Origin: Cryobacterium glucosi
GTDB taxonomy: Bacteria; Actinomycetota; Actinomycetes; Actinomycetales; Microbacteriaceae
Length of the DNA stretch: 55,175 nt
Reading direction: 5' to 3'
NCBI RefSeq assembly: GCF_004402235.1
Contig: NZ_SOFS01000044.1
Coordinates: forward strand, 1-55,175
The translations under genes and the position numbers were made by a program. This document shows positions 43,136 through 52,346 of this stretch, piece by piece. A model generated the notes under the pieces. That model saw nothing but the letters and a program-made list of their open reading frames with translations, did not search any database and had not been told where the DNA came from. Position 1 is the stretch's first letter. Every line of letters begins with the position of its first letter.

Positions 43136-43205
43136 TCTGACATCTGACATCTGACATCTGACATCTGACATCTGACATCTGACATCTGACATCTGACGTC
43201 TGACG
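43136..43205. repeat. Ten tandem heptanucleotide repeats
   Basis: Eight perfect TCTGACA units (43136-43191) are followed by two TCTGACG units (43192-43205). The array lies between the start of the membrane-protein gene at 43059 and the stop of the acetyltransferase gene at 43282. Repeats of this kind change length by slippage; because 7 is not a multiple of 3 or of a helical turn, changes would alter promoter spacing or a reading frame. Confidence 0.95.
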
Positions 43206-43281
43206 TCGCGTGGGACGCAACGGACCGGTCGTGGCGAACGTGCGGTCGTCCGGCTGCGATTCGGACCGGTGAGGGTTCCGT

Positions 43282-43938
43282 TTACGGAGCCAACCCGAGG
43301 AACTCCCGCAGGTTTTGTACGCCCTCGACTTCTAGTTGGTGCTCGGGTCGGTTCAAGGTCTCGGCAGTCAGAACCAGTTTTTGGTTCAGGGCCATTTCGC
43401 CGTCGCGCCTCTTGAGCCGACCGACTCCGTTTTCCTGGTATCCGACTTTTCTCGACACCGCGAGCGACGAGGGGTTGTCCACGAATGCTGCTGAGGTGAC
43501 CTCCACGGCGTCCAGGTGATCGAACATGAAAGCGCAGAGTGCTTGACGCATCATCGTCCCGATTCCTTGACCGTGGTGCTTCATTCCGAGCCACGAGCCC
43601 GTTTCCCCTGTTCTCGTGACGAGGTAGTCCTTAGTCGAGATGCTCTGGCAACCGACGATTTCACCATTGAAGCGAACCGCGGTCTCCAACGTCCAGGACG
43701 CTGACGACATTTCGGCTCGCTGTGCCCAGTGGTACTGCAGGAGCCTCAGCCGCACCGCGCCCGTGGATCCCAGCGTCCAGGGGAAGAAGAAGGGCATCTC
43801 AGTCGGCGCGTGGATGCCTGCCTGGGCGAGCGCATCGAGCTCGGGAAAATCCGCGTCGCGGACCGGAGACAGAGTTACCGGACCGCACGTGATTTTCAGT
43901 CCAAAGGGCGGCCACAGCTCATCAGTTGATTTGGACAT
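43282..43938 (-). CDS. GNAT-family N-acetyltransferase (RimJ/RimL-like)
   Basis: A 218-aa acetyltransferase. An N-terminal segment (VTLSPVRDADFPELDALA) starts the GNAT fold; the acetyl-CoA loop is in TGSWLGMKHHGQGIGTMMRQ (about 111-130, with Q-x-G-x-G/M) and the end is FVDNPSSLAVSRKVGYQENG. This arrangement (FPWT..., WTLETAVRFNGEIVGCQS) is typical of the ribosomal-protein or general small-molecule RimJ/RimL-like group. No resistance gene neighbour. ATG at 43938. Confidence 0.9.
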   Translation of the reverse strand: MSKSTDELWPPFGLKITCGPVTLSPVRDADFPELDALAQAGIHAPTEMPFFFPWTLGSTGAVRLRLLQYHWAQRAEMSSASWTLETAVRFNGEIVGCQSISTKDYLVTRTGETGSWLGMKHHGQGIGTMMRQALCAFMFDHLDAVEVTSAAFVDNPSSLAVSRKVGYQENGVGRLKRRDGEMALNQKLVLTAETLNRPEHQLEVEGVQNLREFLGLAP

Positions 43939-44346
43939 GTGACCAACCTATGTGCGCCAGCCTCTGCACCGTTGAACGTTCCCCTACCGAACAGCATCGG
44001 CGCGGCCGCTGTCCTTCACCCAGATTACAGATTCGGACGTTGTCGTCCGGGCCACCCGGTTGCATACCGCGAGGCCGAGCGGGGCGTGTCCGAAGGGGGC
44101 GGTATTGGTCATCATCGCGAGTTCGGCGCCCGTGATGATAGCCAGTTCGCCGTCACCGTCGAACCCGGCATGGTGGGCGATCGCATCGGCGGTGTGAGAG
44201 AGTTCGCCGGTGCGGCCGTGCGCGATCCTTGCCCCCAACGCGCACGCCGCCGGCAGCAATCGCACGTACGCTGCTTGGGGCAGGTGCTGGCGGGCGTAGC
44301 TGCCGTCAACGCGACGAGGGCGGGGGTCCTGGTCGGGCGGCTCCGT
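43939..44346. other. Intergenic, possible decayed gene on the minus strand
   Basis: About 400 bases. A 93-codon minus-strand frame (43984-44265) has protein-like stretches (ADAIAHHAGFDGDGELAIIT, FGHAPLGLAV) but no recognised family or ribosome site. It may be a fragment of an old gene; I do not call it. Confidence 0.3.
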
Positions 44347-44811
44347 TCAGGCGTGTTGGTCAGCGACGGGTTCTGGTTGAACAGACCAGTCGGCGGGTGC
44401 ATCGTCGGTGTCGGAGTCGGCGATCGCCTTGGTCTGGTGAACTTTGCCCGGCTTGTGGTGTTGGGGCGCGTAGACGGTATAGACCTGCATGGGCTCATCT
44501 CCGATGTTCGTCACGTTGTGCCAGCTGCCAGCCGGAACGATGACGCACCACCCATCGGTTACCTCTTGGTCGAAGGTCAGTTCGTTCTTGCTTGGTCCCA
44601 TCTGGGCGCGGCCACGGCCGCGGTCGAGTCGAATGAACTGGTCGGTGTCAGGGTGCTTTTCTAGCCCGATGACCCCGTTGACCGGGATCGACATGAGGGT
44701 GACCTGCAGGTAGGTGCCACTCCAAGCCACGGTGCGGTAGTTCGGGTTCTTGAGGGTCTCGGTCTCCAGATCGAATGCTTGAGGACGGGGACCGGTGTCT
44801 TCGATGGTCAT
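44347..44811 (-). CDS. Cupin-domain protein
   Basis: A 154-aa single-domain cupin from ATG 44811; a longer frame to 44937 has no ribosome site. Cupin motif 1 is LEKHPDTDQFIRLDRGRGRA (about 50-69), with H and Q/D at metal positions and the conserved Glu replaced by Gln; motif 2 is VPAGSWHNVTNIG (about 92-104). It resembles the small YP_/DddL-less cupins found near stress genes; a metal-dependent enzyme or binding role is possible, not assignable. Ends with an acidic tail. Confidence 0.87.
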   Translation of the reverse strand: MTIEDTGPRPQAFDLETETLKNPNYRTVAWSGTYLQVTLMSIPVNGVIGLEKHPDTDQFIRLDRGRGRAQMGPSKNELTFDQEVTDGWCVIVPAGSWHNVTNIGDEPMQVYTVYAPQHHKPGKVHQTKAIADSDTDDAPADWSVQPEPVADQHA

Positions 44812-44933
44812 GGTTTCATCGTAGCTTTGCCCGGATCGGATCATAAGGCTTCCCGCGGTTCGAGCCTCCTGAGACCATGCTCGCGGATTTGTCGCGCTGT
44901 CCGTCCGGCTTGCGGGCAGTGTGACCTGTCGTG

Positions 44934-45275
44934 TCACGGGCTGGACACGATGAGATTATCGTCGAGGGTGCTGCCACGGCGGTCACGTCCTGTTCCGGCG
45001 ACAATGCGCGCAATGATCAGCATCACAAGCAAGATCGCCATAAGGGCGGGGAACATATTTCCAATCAGCCACAGCGCTCCGTTCCATGGTGGAAACACGC
45101 TTGGGTCGAAGCCCCCGGCTTGTTCAGATCGTGCGCCGAGGTAGTCGCTCTGCACGTCGACGAAGACGGCAATCATGATGGCTACAGCCAGCGAAACCGC
45201 CGAGACCACGATCGCCGCTGTGAGCATCACCTTCAATAAGGGTGCGGTCCGATAGTCACGGTTGGCCTCTGGCAT
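44934..45275 (-). CDS. Small membrane protein of unknown function
   Basis: From ATG 45275 a 113-aa protein with two membrane helices: about 13-40 (LKVMLTAAIVVSAVSLAVAI) and 69-93 (LWLIGNMFPALMAILLVMLI). The loop between contains FDPSVFPPWNGAL. A frame start at 45329 would add 18 unlikely residues. No family recognised. Confidence 0.6.
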   Translation of the reverse strand: MPEANRDYRTAPLLKVMLTAAIVVSAVSLAVAIMIAVFVDVQSDYLGARSEQAGGFDPSVFPPWNGALWLIGNMFPALMAILLVMLIIARIVAGTGRDRRGSTLDDNLIVSSP

Positions 45276-45549
45276 GAAGCTGACAGTAGCAGTCGCTGTT
45301 CCCTTCGGACTTAACATCGGCCCGCTCAACTTGGGTGGAATTTCCCCAGCCCTGTCGCGCTTGCCGTCCCTCCTACGGCGTTCGCCTAACCGGTTGAACG
45401 GACTTGTCCGGATGAATTGCCAAGTCCGGATACGCAGAATTACCCCGAAGTTGCATCAGGCGGTGCAAAAGGTTTTGCCGAGGCGTCCCGGACACACGCA
45501 GGCCCGGTCGTTGAACGCTGTCTGGCGGCATCACATGGCTGCGGTTCAG

Positions 45550-46245
45550 CTATTCAGCTGACTCGAGCCATGTGCCTACGGCGTCTCGTGCGGCGGCGGG
45601 CCGTTCATGGAACAGGAAGTGGCCGGCGCCCTCGATGATGGTGAATGTGGCTGCCGGCATTGCGGCGGCTGTCTCTTCGGCGGCGTCGAGGGGAATGAGG
45701 CGATCAGCGGCCCCATGGATGATCACTGTGGGACACGTTATCGACGGCAGCATCGAGCGGAGGTCAGCGCGCTGAACGACAGCGCGCTGTTGGCGCAGGA
45801 AAGCGCCTGGGCCAACTGGCGCTGTCATGGCCCGCCATGTGGCAAGCAGCGCCTGGTCAGACTCGTTGTTGGCTGCGACGACGCCGGGGAAGGCGGCGTT
45901 GACGAGAGCGTCGAAATGCCCGTCCTCGACGAGTGCGGATTGGCTGGACCGCGCTTTGACCTGCTCCGTGGTGTCGGCTCGGGCGGACGTGCTCACGAGG
46001 GCGAGGGCGGTGACTCGGTCGGGTGCTTGCCGGACGACTTCCAAGGCGACGTACCCTCCCATGCTGGTACCAAGAAGGGCGAATTCTCCGGCGTTCTCGA
46101 GGAGAATCCGTTCAGCCATTGCCGAGATCGTGTCGTCATGGCGGGTATCGGCCAAGGTGACCTGACCGTGCGACCAGACAGTGTCGATCACCGGCGCGTA
46201 AGCGAGGGGGGAGCAGAGCAAAGGCGGAACCAGGACGATCTTCAT
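45550..46245 (-). CDS. Alpha/beta-hydrolase
   Basis: A 231-aa alpha/beta-hydrolase from ATG 46245 (start MKIVLVPPLLCSPLAYAPVI; the frame is open to 46470 without a ribosome site). Nucleophile elbow LLGTSMGGYVALEV (Ser about 86), acid in IIHGAADRLIPLDAAEE and His in IEGAGHFLFHERP. The compact cap (about 130-170) and lack of a signal peptide suggest an intracellular carboxylesterase- or lactonase-type enzyme. Substrate unknown. Alone. Confidence 0.88.
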   Translation of the reverse strand: MKIVLVPPLLCSPLAYAPVIDTVWSHGQVTLADTRHDDTISAMAERILLENAGEFALLGTSMGGYVALEVVRQAPDRVTALALVSTSARADTTEQVKARSSQSALVEDGHFDALVNAAFPGVVAANNESDQALLATWRAMTAPVGPGAFLRQQRAVVQRADLRSMLPSITCPTVIIHGAADRLIPLDAAEETAAAMPAATFTIIEGAGHFLFHERPAAARDAVGTWLESAE

Positions 46246-46567
46246 GAATCCATTCTCACCAGACCCACCGACAGTCGAGTCGAACGTCACCTCGCAACGT
46301 CCAGTTGAATGAGGCGAGCGGGAGTTCATTTGGCTTGTTCTTCCTGGACGGTTGAGGTTGTTGCGTCGATCCAGGCCGCGGCTGGGGAGGCGAGGATCTT
46401 TGGCTCGCCTCTGGTGCTGAAGCGCTCGCGGTTCCGCTTGCGGGCGGTCTGTGACGTGGCACTGTCGCATAACCGAGGCGTCTCGTATCCCTAGGGATAC
46501 AAGACGTAGGAGATCATCTGTTCCCGGGCGGGGGGCAGGTGCTTACGAGATGAGGGCACGGGTTTTG
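46246..46567. other. Intergenic, nothing recognised
   Basis: About 320 bases; includes an inverted TATCCCTAGGGATA (near 46487-46500). No gene. Confidence 0.4.
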
Positions 46568-47386
46568 TTACCTGCCGCTAGTCGAGACTTCCGGTACGTC
46601 GTTGCAGTAGCTGCCCATGGCCTGCTTTACCAGGGGATCCGATTCGGCAAGGCCTGCGTACCGGGTCTCAGTGGTCCCGTTGGTGGCTGTCGTGCCGTCC
46701 GCAGACATATTGATGTGGGTCCACTGGATGTCGTAGAGCCCGTCACCGCGCTTCTGGGCGAGGGCACCCTCGATGAGGGTTCCGCCATTTTGGTTGTTGC
46801 ACGCAACACCCGTTCCGTGCTCTCCGAAGCCGTTGAGTAAAAAGCGGTAGGGCTGTCTGTCTGTGCCCATCGTTGTGACGAAGCTGCAGTTAATGAACGC
46901 GTGCAGCGACGCCGAGCGCCCGTCATCCAGTACCGTCGCGACGATAGCGGGGCCATCCAGCGGGGCGCTCCATCCGCTGTGCGCGCCGGGGCCAGCGAGA
47001 TCATCGGGCAGGAGCACCGTGGCCCCGGATGCGGTATGGATGCCGTAGCTGAACGCACCGACCTCGGTGTAGAACTCGGTGTCCGGCTGTTGGTCGCCGT
47101 CGACGTCCCCGATGATCGCCGTCGTCGCGCCCGCGGGGATCGCGATGCCGTTCGGGATGCATCCCGCAGCGCCAGTCGTGCTGTTTCCTGGTGTTGACGG
47201 TGACGGCAGCGGCGACGGCGGGGAGGTCGACGAGACTGCTGACGGTGTCGCGGAGGTCGTTGGAGACGCTCCGGTCGTGGCGGTGGTGGTCGGGGCTTCA
47301 GTTGACAGCCCCGAGCCGGTGGGCGCACAGCCCGCCAGGGCCATGCCGACGGCGAGCATGAGTAGAAGAAATGTTGACTTTGACAT
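46568..47386 (-). CDS. Lipoprotein with FG-GAP-like motif
   Basis: From ATG 47386 a 272-aa lipoprotein: signal LLLMLAVGMALAGC with lipobox LAGC (Cys about 20), then a long Ser/Thr/Pro linker (about 25-75) and a globular part with GDVDGDQQPDTEFYTEVGAF, an FG-GAP/VCBS-like calcium-type strand, and four Cys. Related actinobacterial lipoproteins carry a similar repeat without known role. A frame from 47407 adds seven residues only. Confidence 0.75.
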   Translation of the reverse strand: MSKSTFLLLMLAVGMALAGCAPTGSGLSTEAPTTTATTGASPTTSATPSAVSSTSPPSPLPSPSTPGNSTTGAAGCIPNGIAIPAGATTAIIGDVDGDQQPDTEFYTEVGAFSYGIHTASGATVLLPDDLAGPGAHSGWSAPLDGPAIVATVLDDGRSASLHAFINCSFVTTMGTDRQPYRFLLNGFGEHGTGVACNNQNGGTLIEGALAQKRGDGLYDIQWTHINMSADGTTATNGTTETRYAGLAESDPLVKQAMGSYCNDVPEVSTSGR

Positions 47387-47518
47387 GTGGGGGAACACCG
47401 AATCCATTGAGCACGTGCACGGGCTACACGCTGACCGTACGGGATGAAGTCGTCCCCTGGTGCACTCGTGCTGAAATGTCTCGCCGAGATATCCGGCAAC
47501 CTATCCTCGGCGGGCGAT

Positions 47519-48178
47519 TTATGAAGGTAACGTGAGGTCGCCCAGATCGGCGGAGGCGTACCCGGCAAGTTCGCGGAGAAACGCGTCGTGATCTAGCCCG
47601 ACTGTTGGCGCAACGGTCGGAGGAAGTTCTGTCATGAAGTCGAAGTGCCCGACGTTCTCGTGAACACGGATGTTCACCATGGCGGGCGCTGCCCCCAGCA
47701 GCTCGGCTGTCGCAGCCGGAGTGACGGTGTCACGGGTTCCCGCGTGCACAATGATCGGTGTGTGCACCCGCGCCAGAGCGCCGGGGGCCTGGAACCAGCC
47801 CAGCGTTGGAGCGAACAACACCAACCGCGATACGCGTTCTTCTGTCGGCACCGCAATCAGTTGGCCATCGCGAGTCCACGGCTGCCCGCCGGCGAGGCAC
47901 AGTGCCGCCCAGCCTCCAACCGAGTGACCGGCGGCGATCACCTGAAGGTGGTCGTTACCATAGTCCGATAGCGCAGCCTTCAAACTCGAGACACGGCTCT
48001 GCAACTGTTCCGTGGTCACTGAGCGCGGATCGAAGCGTTGATCTGTGGGCGCTATCACCACGAACCCGGCACCTACAAAGCTGTCGAGCAACGTTCGGTA
48101 TCGTCTCGGCTCGCCGCCTGCGCCGGGACCGAAGACGACGATGCCGTCTGGCGTTTTTGCAGGCTCAAGGATGAACAT
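47519..48178 (-). CDS. Alpha/beta-hydrolase (dienelactone-hydrolase/chlorophyllase-like)
   Basis: A 219-aa hydrolase from ATG 48178. GPGAGGEPRRYRTLLDSF (oxyanion region), nucleophile elbow AAGHSVGGWAALCLAGG (Ser about 86), acid in IIVHAGTRDTVTPAATAELL and His in HENVGHFDFMTEL. Typical of short soluble esterases acting on small molecules or, for chlorophyllase-type members, polyesters; substrate unknown. Alone. Confidence 0.85.
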   Translation of the reverse strand: MFILEPAKTPDGIVVFGPGAGGEPRRYRTLLDSFVGAGFVVIAPTDQRFDPRSVTTEQLQSRVSSLKAALSDYGNDHLQVIAAGHSVGGWAALCLAGGQPWTRDGQLIAVPTEERVSRLVLFAPTLGWFQAPGALARVHTPIIVHAGTRDTVTPAATAELLGAAPAMVNIRVHENVGHFDFMTELPPTVAPTVGLDHDAFLRELAGYASADLGDLTLPS

Positions 48179-48351
48179 GCCAGAAGCCTAGTTGCGCAAT
48201 GGCGCAAAGGTGATCGTGACAGCCTGAGCATCGTGCTCTGACGGCGCTCACTGAAATTCCCCACTCCGGGTCGCTTCTGCTCATAGAAGCGGGCCTTCCT
48301 CGATGCTGATGGTCTTCGACCACGCACCAGCCCGAGAAAGGCCCTACTCCT

Positions 48352-48612
48352 ATGCTTTCAGAGGAGGACGACGTGGACATCCACGCGCTCAAACGGCAGG
48401 GAATGACGATCAGTGAGATCGCCCGCCGCACCGACCACGACCGCAAAACCATCCGCGCCTACCTGGCCGGCCAACGCACCCCGGGAGTGCGTCAACGAGC
48501 TGAACCCGACCCGTTCGACGCGTTCATCGACTACGTCACCGCCCGGCTGATCGAGGACCCGCATCTCTGGGCGGCAACGCTGCGGGACGAGCTCGTTCCG
48601 TTGGGTTATGCA
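48352..48612 (+). pseudogene. IS21-family transposase IstA, N-terminal remnant
   Basis: The frame from 48352 gives the IstA N-terminus: VDIHALKRQGMTISEIARRT (helix-turn-helix), HDRKTIRAYLAGQRTPGVRQ, FIDYVTARLIEDPHLWAATL and DELVPLGYA. At about 48612 the homology stops; about 85% of the gene is missing. The preceding 110 bases (TGACGGCGCTCACTGAAATT near 48240) look like this IS21-type element's left end. A different IS21 subgroup from the remnant at 26917. Confidence 0.8.
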
Positions 48613-48797
48613 CGGCGGTTGTGTTCTTCACCCTGTTCGCGTCTTCTACCGGCGGTTGGCCAAGTCCTATTCCAAGCCGGTGTATTACTTTGTTTGAGTT
48701 GCCGGTGGCCCGATACGCTAACAGGCCGCGGCAACCGTTGCGTCGATCCCACGGCTCCCCGTGCACGCCTCTCCCGGTTCAACCGGGCAGCGCCCCG

Positions 48798-51674
48798 TTA
48801 CGCCCCGGAGTTGCTGTTCGTGGCCCCAGAAATCAAGTCGCCGTTGTTGGCTCGTTCAACTGCTGCCGGGTCGAAAATCGCAGCGGGGCGGCCGAGCAGG
48901 TAGCCCTGCACGAGCGCGCAGCCCGATTCGCGGAGGGTGTCGAGCTGGTCAACGGTTTCCACGCCCTCGGCCACGACTTCGATTTCGAGCTTCTGCGCAA
49001 GCGCGAGGATCCCCTGCACGAGGGCGACGGAGGACCGGGAAGGAATATCCATAATGAAGGTGCGATCGATCTTGATCTGGTCGACCGGCAGGGAATTGAG
49101 CCACGCGAGCGTGGAAAACCCGGTTCCGAAATCATCGAGTGAGATCCGGATACCGAGCTGGCGGAGCTCGGTGAGTCGTTCGACGACGCCGGGCAGGTCG
49201 ATCAGTGCGCGGCTCTCGACGACCTCGAGGATGAGGCGTCGGGGCGAGATGTGGTTCTTGGTCAGGGCGGCACGCACCGTCGGCAACAGCCGGGGGTCGA
49301 CCAGCGTTGCGCTTGCGAGGTTGACGGCGACGTGCAACGGTTCGTCGCCCGGCTGCGACCACCCTGCCAGCGCCGCACAGGCGGCACCCATCGCCCACAA
49401 GTCCAGTTTGGTGATCATGCCGGTTTCTTCCGCGAGTGGAAGGAATGCGGCCGGCGCCAATAGCCCAAGGCGCGGATGAGCCCAGCGGATGAGCCCCTCG
49501 GCGCCCACCGCCCTGATGCCATTGGCACCGGAAATATTGAAGACCGGCTGGAAGTGCAGGCGCATTTCGTTGCGGTCGATGGCGACTGAGAGCTCCGTTT
49601 CAAGCGACGGCTTTGACGAATCGGCTGCCGTCTCGCCGGAGACGGCGATCTGGTTGCGACCTGTCCTCTTCGCCTCGTACATCGCCGTATCGGCCGCGGC
49701 GAGGAGTCGTTCACCGCGCCCGCCCTCTCCGGTGTAGACGGCAACGCCAACGCTCGTGGAGATACGCAGGTCCCGGCCGGCGAGATGAAAGGGCAAGTTG
49801 AGGTTGTCGACGATGCGTCTGGCCATTTCGAGCGCCGTCGACTGGCAGGACAGGTCCGTGAAGAGAACTGCGAATTCGTCGCCGCCGAGGCGGCCGATAG
49901 TGTCTCCCGGGCGAACCTGGGAACGGAGGCGGGCGGCAACCTGGCGGAGCAGTTCGTCCCCGGCGCCGTGCCCGAGGTCGTCGTTGACCTTCTTGAAGTT
50001 ATCGAGGTCGCAGAACATCACGGCAGTGCCGGTGCCAGCCCTGTTCTCTCCGAGCGCGTGGTCCAGCCGCTCGGCGAACAGCACCCGGTTGGGTAACCCG
50101 GTGAGAGAGTCGTGCAGGGACTGGTGTCGCACGGTCGCGAGCAATCTCGCGTTTTGTAAGGCCGTTGCGCCCTGGCTGCTCACCCCGACGATCCGGGTCA
50201 TGGCCGCGCAATGTACCTCTGGCGTGAGGTGTCCATGCCAGACGGCGGCCGCGATCCCCAATAGGAGATCGCCATCGAGCATCGGGACCACGACAACATT
50301 CGGCGCCCCAATGGCGCCGAGTAACTGTACTAGGAGAGGGCTGGCCTCGTCCGCCCTGACGAGGACGGGTTCGTGGTTAGTGAGAAGTCCGATCAGCTCG
50401 GGAGTCGTCGCAGCCGGGATCGGCGTGGCGAACAGCACCTCACGCTCGCCCGGCTCAAAGCCGTCGCAGGCGACTGCTTGGAGCGTCGCGAGTCCGGCGT
50501 CCCAGAGCAGGACCGCCGCGGCGTCGCACGCGACGATAGTCGGCAAGGCGGCCGCGATGATGTCCGCGACGCCGGTCGTGCTGCCGGCGGTGGCCAGTTC
50601 GTGAGCCAGCGCGAGCAGCGCCGTCGAGCGGCTCTCTTCCCGGCGGCTGTCCTCGAGCGCCGTGAAGAGGTCAAGGGCGGCTGCCGCGTGGCTGGCATAA
50701 GCCTTGAGGAGCGCCCGGTCCGCGTCCATGGGCTTCTGCCCCCGCGAGTACAAGGCCGCGAGGCGCCCGTGAACTTGGCGAGTCGACGCCACGTCGACGA
50801 CAACGGCGGAACTGCCGAGGCTGGCACCCTCGAGCAGCCGCCCTGCGAGTTCCGCGGCTCGATCATCGGCGAGACCCGAAAAGTGCACGAGCGGCGCCCC
50901 GCCGTGAGTCGGCTTCACGACGAAGAGATAGGACGGCGCGAGGACCGCTGCTGCGGCGCGACCCACGATCCGGGCGAGCACCTCGCCGATGTCGTCGCTG
51001 CTGACGAGATCCGCCTCGGCCAGCTGTATCCGCTGGACCTGTTCACGCAAGGCCGCGAATCCGCGATCGGCTGCGCGCCTACCACTGCGCCATGACCACC
51101 AGTGCAGTCGCCGGGACCATGTGAGGTGGTACACACAGGCCAGATTTCCGTCCGACTGGCACTCGTCCTGGACGGTGTGCGCTGATTCCAGCCCGAAGAT
51201 ACGTGGCACGGCAGAGAACAGGCCCTGCGCATACTCGCAATCCAGCCGGGACGGAGCGTATCCGTCGTGGAGATGAAAGCTGAGCGTTGCATCCGTGGGG
51301 CTGATGGTGACGAGCGCGAGTGTAGACGTCGTACTGAATTTCGGGACCATCCTTGGGAGCTGGTTGTACACGGCGCGGGGTGATGCGAAGGCGCTCAAAA
51401 GTTGCGCAATGGCCGGATGGACCCTGTCCGCAGCGGCAGATTCGCCGATTCTGAACATTGTCCCCGGGCCGAGGGCTTCCGTCACGGCCTCAAAAAGCCG
51501 GATGCGGGTGTCGTAGCCGATCCAGGTGGAGATTTGCTCCAACTCCTCGACCGATTGGATGATCCCGGCCGCCGCGAGTACGTCGGCAACCAACTGGACG
51601 CCACCGCGCTCACGGACGAAGCGCAGTACCAACGTCACCGTCGCGCTGGACGTCTCACGTGCTTCAGCAAGCAT
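48798..51674 (-). CDS. GGDEF-EAL protein with sensory N-terminus (cyclic-di-GMP turnover)
   Basis: A 958-aa signalling enzyme from ATG 51674 (GGGAG 5 bases upstream). Domains: an N-terminal V4R/H-NOX-associated-like sensor (about 1-165, with GYAPSRLDCEYAQGLF and a Cys-containing tail), one or two GAF-like domains (about 190-510), GGDEF (RLGGDEFAVLF intact, with CDLDNFKKVNDDLGHGAGDE) and EAL. The EAL motif reads EGLIRW; VNLASATLVDP, LEVVESRAL, DDFGTGFSTLAWL, IKIDRTF and VVAEGVET are present, so both catalytic domains look competent. The end of an IS256-type fragment lies 13 bases upstream of the ATG, so the original promoter is probably lost. The frame runs on into the IS, which is not natural coding. 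Confidence 0.92.
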   Translation of the reverse strand: MLAEARETSSATVTLVLRFVRERGGVQLVADVLAAAGIIQSVEELEQISTWIGYDTRIRLFEAVTEALGPGTMFRIGESAAADRVHPAIAQLLSAFASPRAVYNQLPRMVPKFSTTSTLALVTISPTDATLSFHLHDGYAPSRLDCEYAQGLFSAVPRIFGLESAHTVQDECQSDGNLACVYHLTWSRRLHWWSWRSGRRAADRGFAALREQVQRIQLAEADLVSSDDIGEVLARIVGRAAAAVLAPSYLFVVKPTHGGAPLVHFSGLADDRAAELAGRLLEGASLGSSAVVVDVASTRQVHGRLAALYSRGQKPMDADRALLKAYASHAAAALDLFTALEDSRREESRSTALLALAHELATAGSTTGVADIIAAALPTIVACDAAAVLLWDAGLATLQAVACDGFEPGEREVLFATPIPAATTPELIGLLTNHEPVLVRADEASPLLVQLLGAIGAPNVVVVPMLDGDLLLGIAAAVWHGHLTPEVHCAAMTRIVGVSSQGATALQNARLLATVRHQSLHDSLTGLPNRVLFAERLDHALGENRAGTGTAVMFCDLDNFKKVNDDLGHGAGDELLRQVAARLRSQVRPGDTIGRLGGDEFAVLFTDLSCQSTALEMARRIVDNLNLPFHLAGRDLRISTSVGVAVYTGEGGRGERLLAAADTAMYEAKRTGRNQIAVSGETAADSSKPSLETELSVAIDRNEMRLHFQPVFNISGANGIRAVGAEGLIRWAHPRLGLLAPAAFLPLAEETGMITKLDLWAMGAACAALAGWSQPGDEPLHVAVNLASATLVDPRLLPTVRAALTKNHISPRRLILEVVESRALIDLPGVVERLTELRQLGIRISLDDFGTGFSTLAWLNSLPVDQIKIDRTFIMDIPSRSSVALVQGILALAQKLEIEVVAEGVETVDQLDTLRESGCALVQGYLLGRPAAIFDPAAVERANNGDLISGATNSNSGA

Positions 51675-51686
51675 TACGCTCCCACA

Positions 51687-52332
51687 GGTCACGTCCCGCT
51701 GAGTGGTGGAGTTTCTCAACACGGTGCGGGTCAGTTGGTCTAGCTTAGGCGGCGGCGAGTTCTGGGAAGATCACCGCCTCGTCGATGACCTTGATGGGGT
51801 TGTTCATGGTGGCCAGCTCGAGCATGGATGCTTCGGAGAAGTAGCGCCGTTCGCCGGCCTCCCACTCGTCATGCTGCTCGATCAGAACCGACCCGGCCAA
51901 GCGCAATAGAGCGGCAGCGTTGGGGAAAAGACACCGACGACGTCGGTGCGGCGTTTGATCTCCTTATTCACCCGCTCCAGCGGGTTCGTGGACCAGATCT
52001 GGCGCCAGTGCCGCCTGGGGAACGCGGCGAAGGCGAGCAGATCGGGTTGCGCGTCGACGAGCATTGCGGCGACCTTCGGGTGCGAGCGGCCGAGCATCGT
52101 GGTGACCTCCCGGAACTGTTTCTCGATGTGTTCGCGGTCGGGCTGGGCGAAGATGGTGCGGATGATCGACGCGACCATGTCCTGGGATCCTTTAGGGATC
52201 ACGGCGAGGACGTTGCGCATGAAGTGGACCCGGCATCGCTGCCAGCCGGCGCCCTGGAACACGGTGCCGATAGCCTTCTTCAGGCCGGTGTGAGCGTCAG
52301 ACATGACTAGCTTGACCCCGTCGAGGCCGCGG
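51687..52332 (-). mobile_element. Truncated IS256-family element, copy A
   Basis: The last 646 bases of an element nearly identical to the intact copy at 53645-55066 but inverted. Its end matches at 51687 (GGTCACGTCCCGCTGAGTGG) and homology stops at about 52332. The transposase fragment (stop at 51745-51747) matches copy B almost residue for residue, with Glu changed to Ala once and a two-base insertion near 51929 that shifts the frame (VVGVFSPTL instead of VVGIFPNAA). Not active. Confidence 0.88.
51745..52332 (-). pseudogene. IS256-family transposase, C-terminal fragment (copy A)
   Basis: Encodes the second half of the transposase from LVMSDAHTGLKKAIG on: WQRCRVHFMRNV and the catalytic Glu in NPLERVNKEIKRRTD are kept, but the first Asp, the N-terminus and the frame after about residue 125 of the fragment are lost. 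Confidence 0.88.
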
Positions 52333-52346
52333 GGGGACTGCCACCG

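Noticed and set aside
43136..43205. Heptamer array as a CRISPR
   Set aside because: Units are only 7 bp with no spacers and no cas genes are present; no CRISPR array was seen anywhere in the window.
43079..43594. Minus-strand frame with repeated MSDVRCQ peptide
   Set aside because: It is translation of the heptamer DNA repeat overlapping the acetyltransferase gene in another frame; no gene evidence.
43984..44265. 93-codon minus-strand frame
   Set aside because: No ribosome site, no family, and strong open frames on the opposite strand too; described only as a possible relic.
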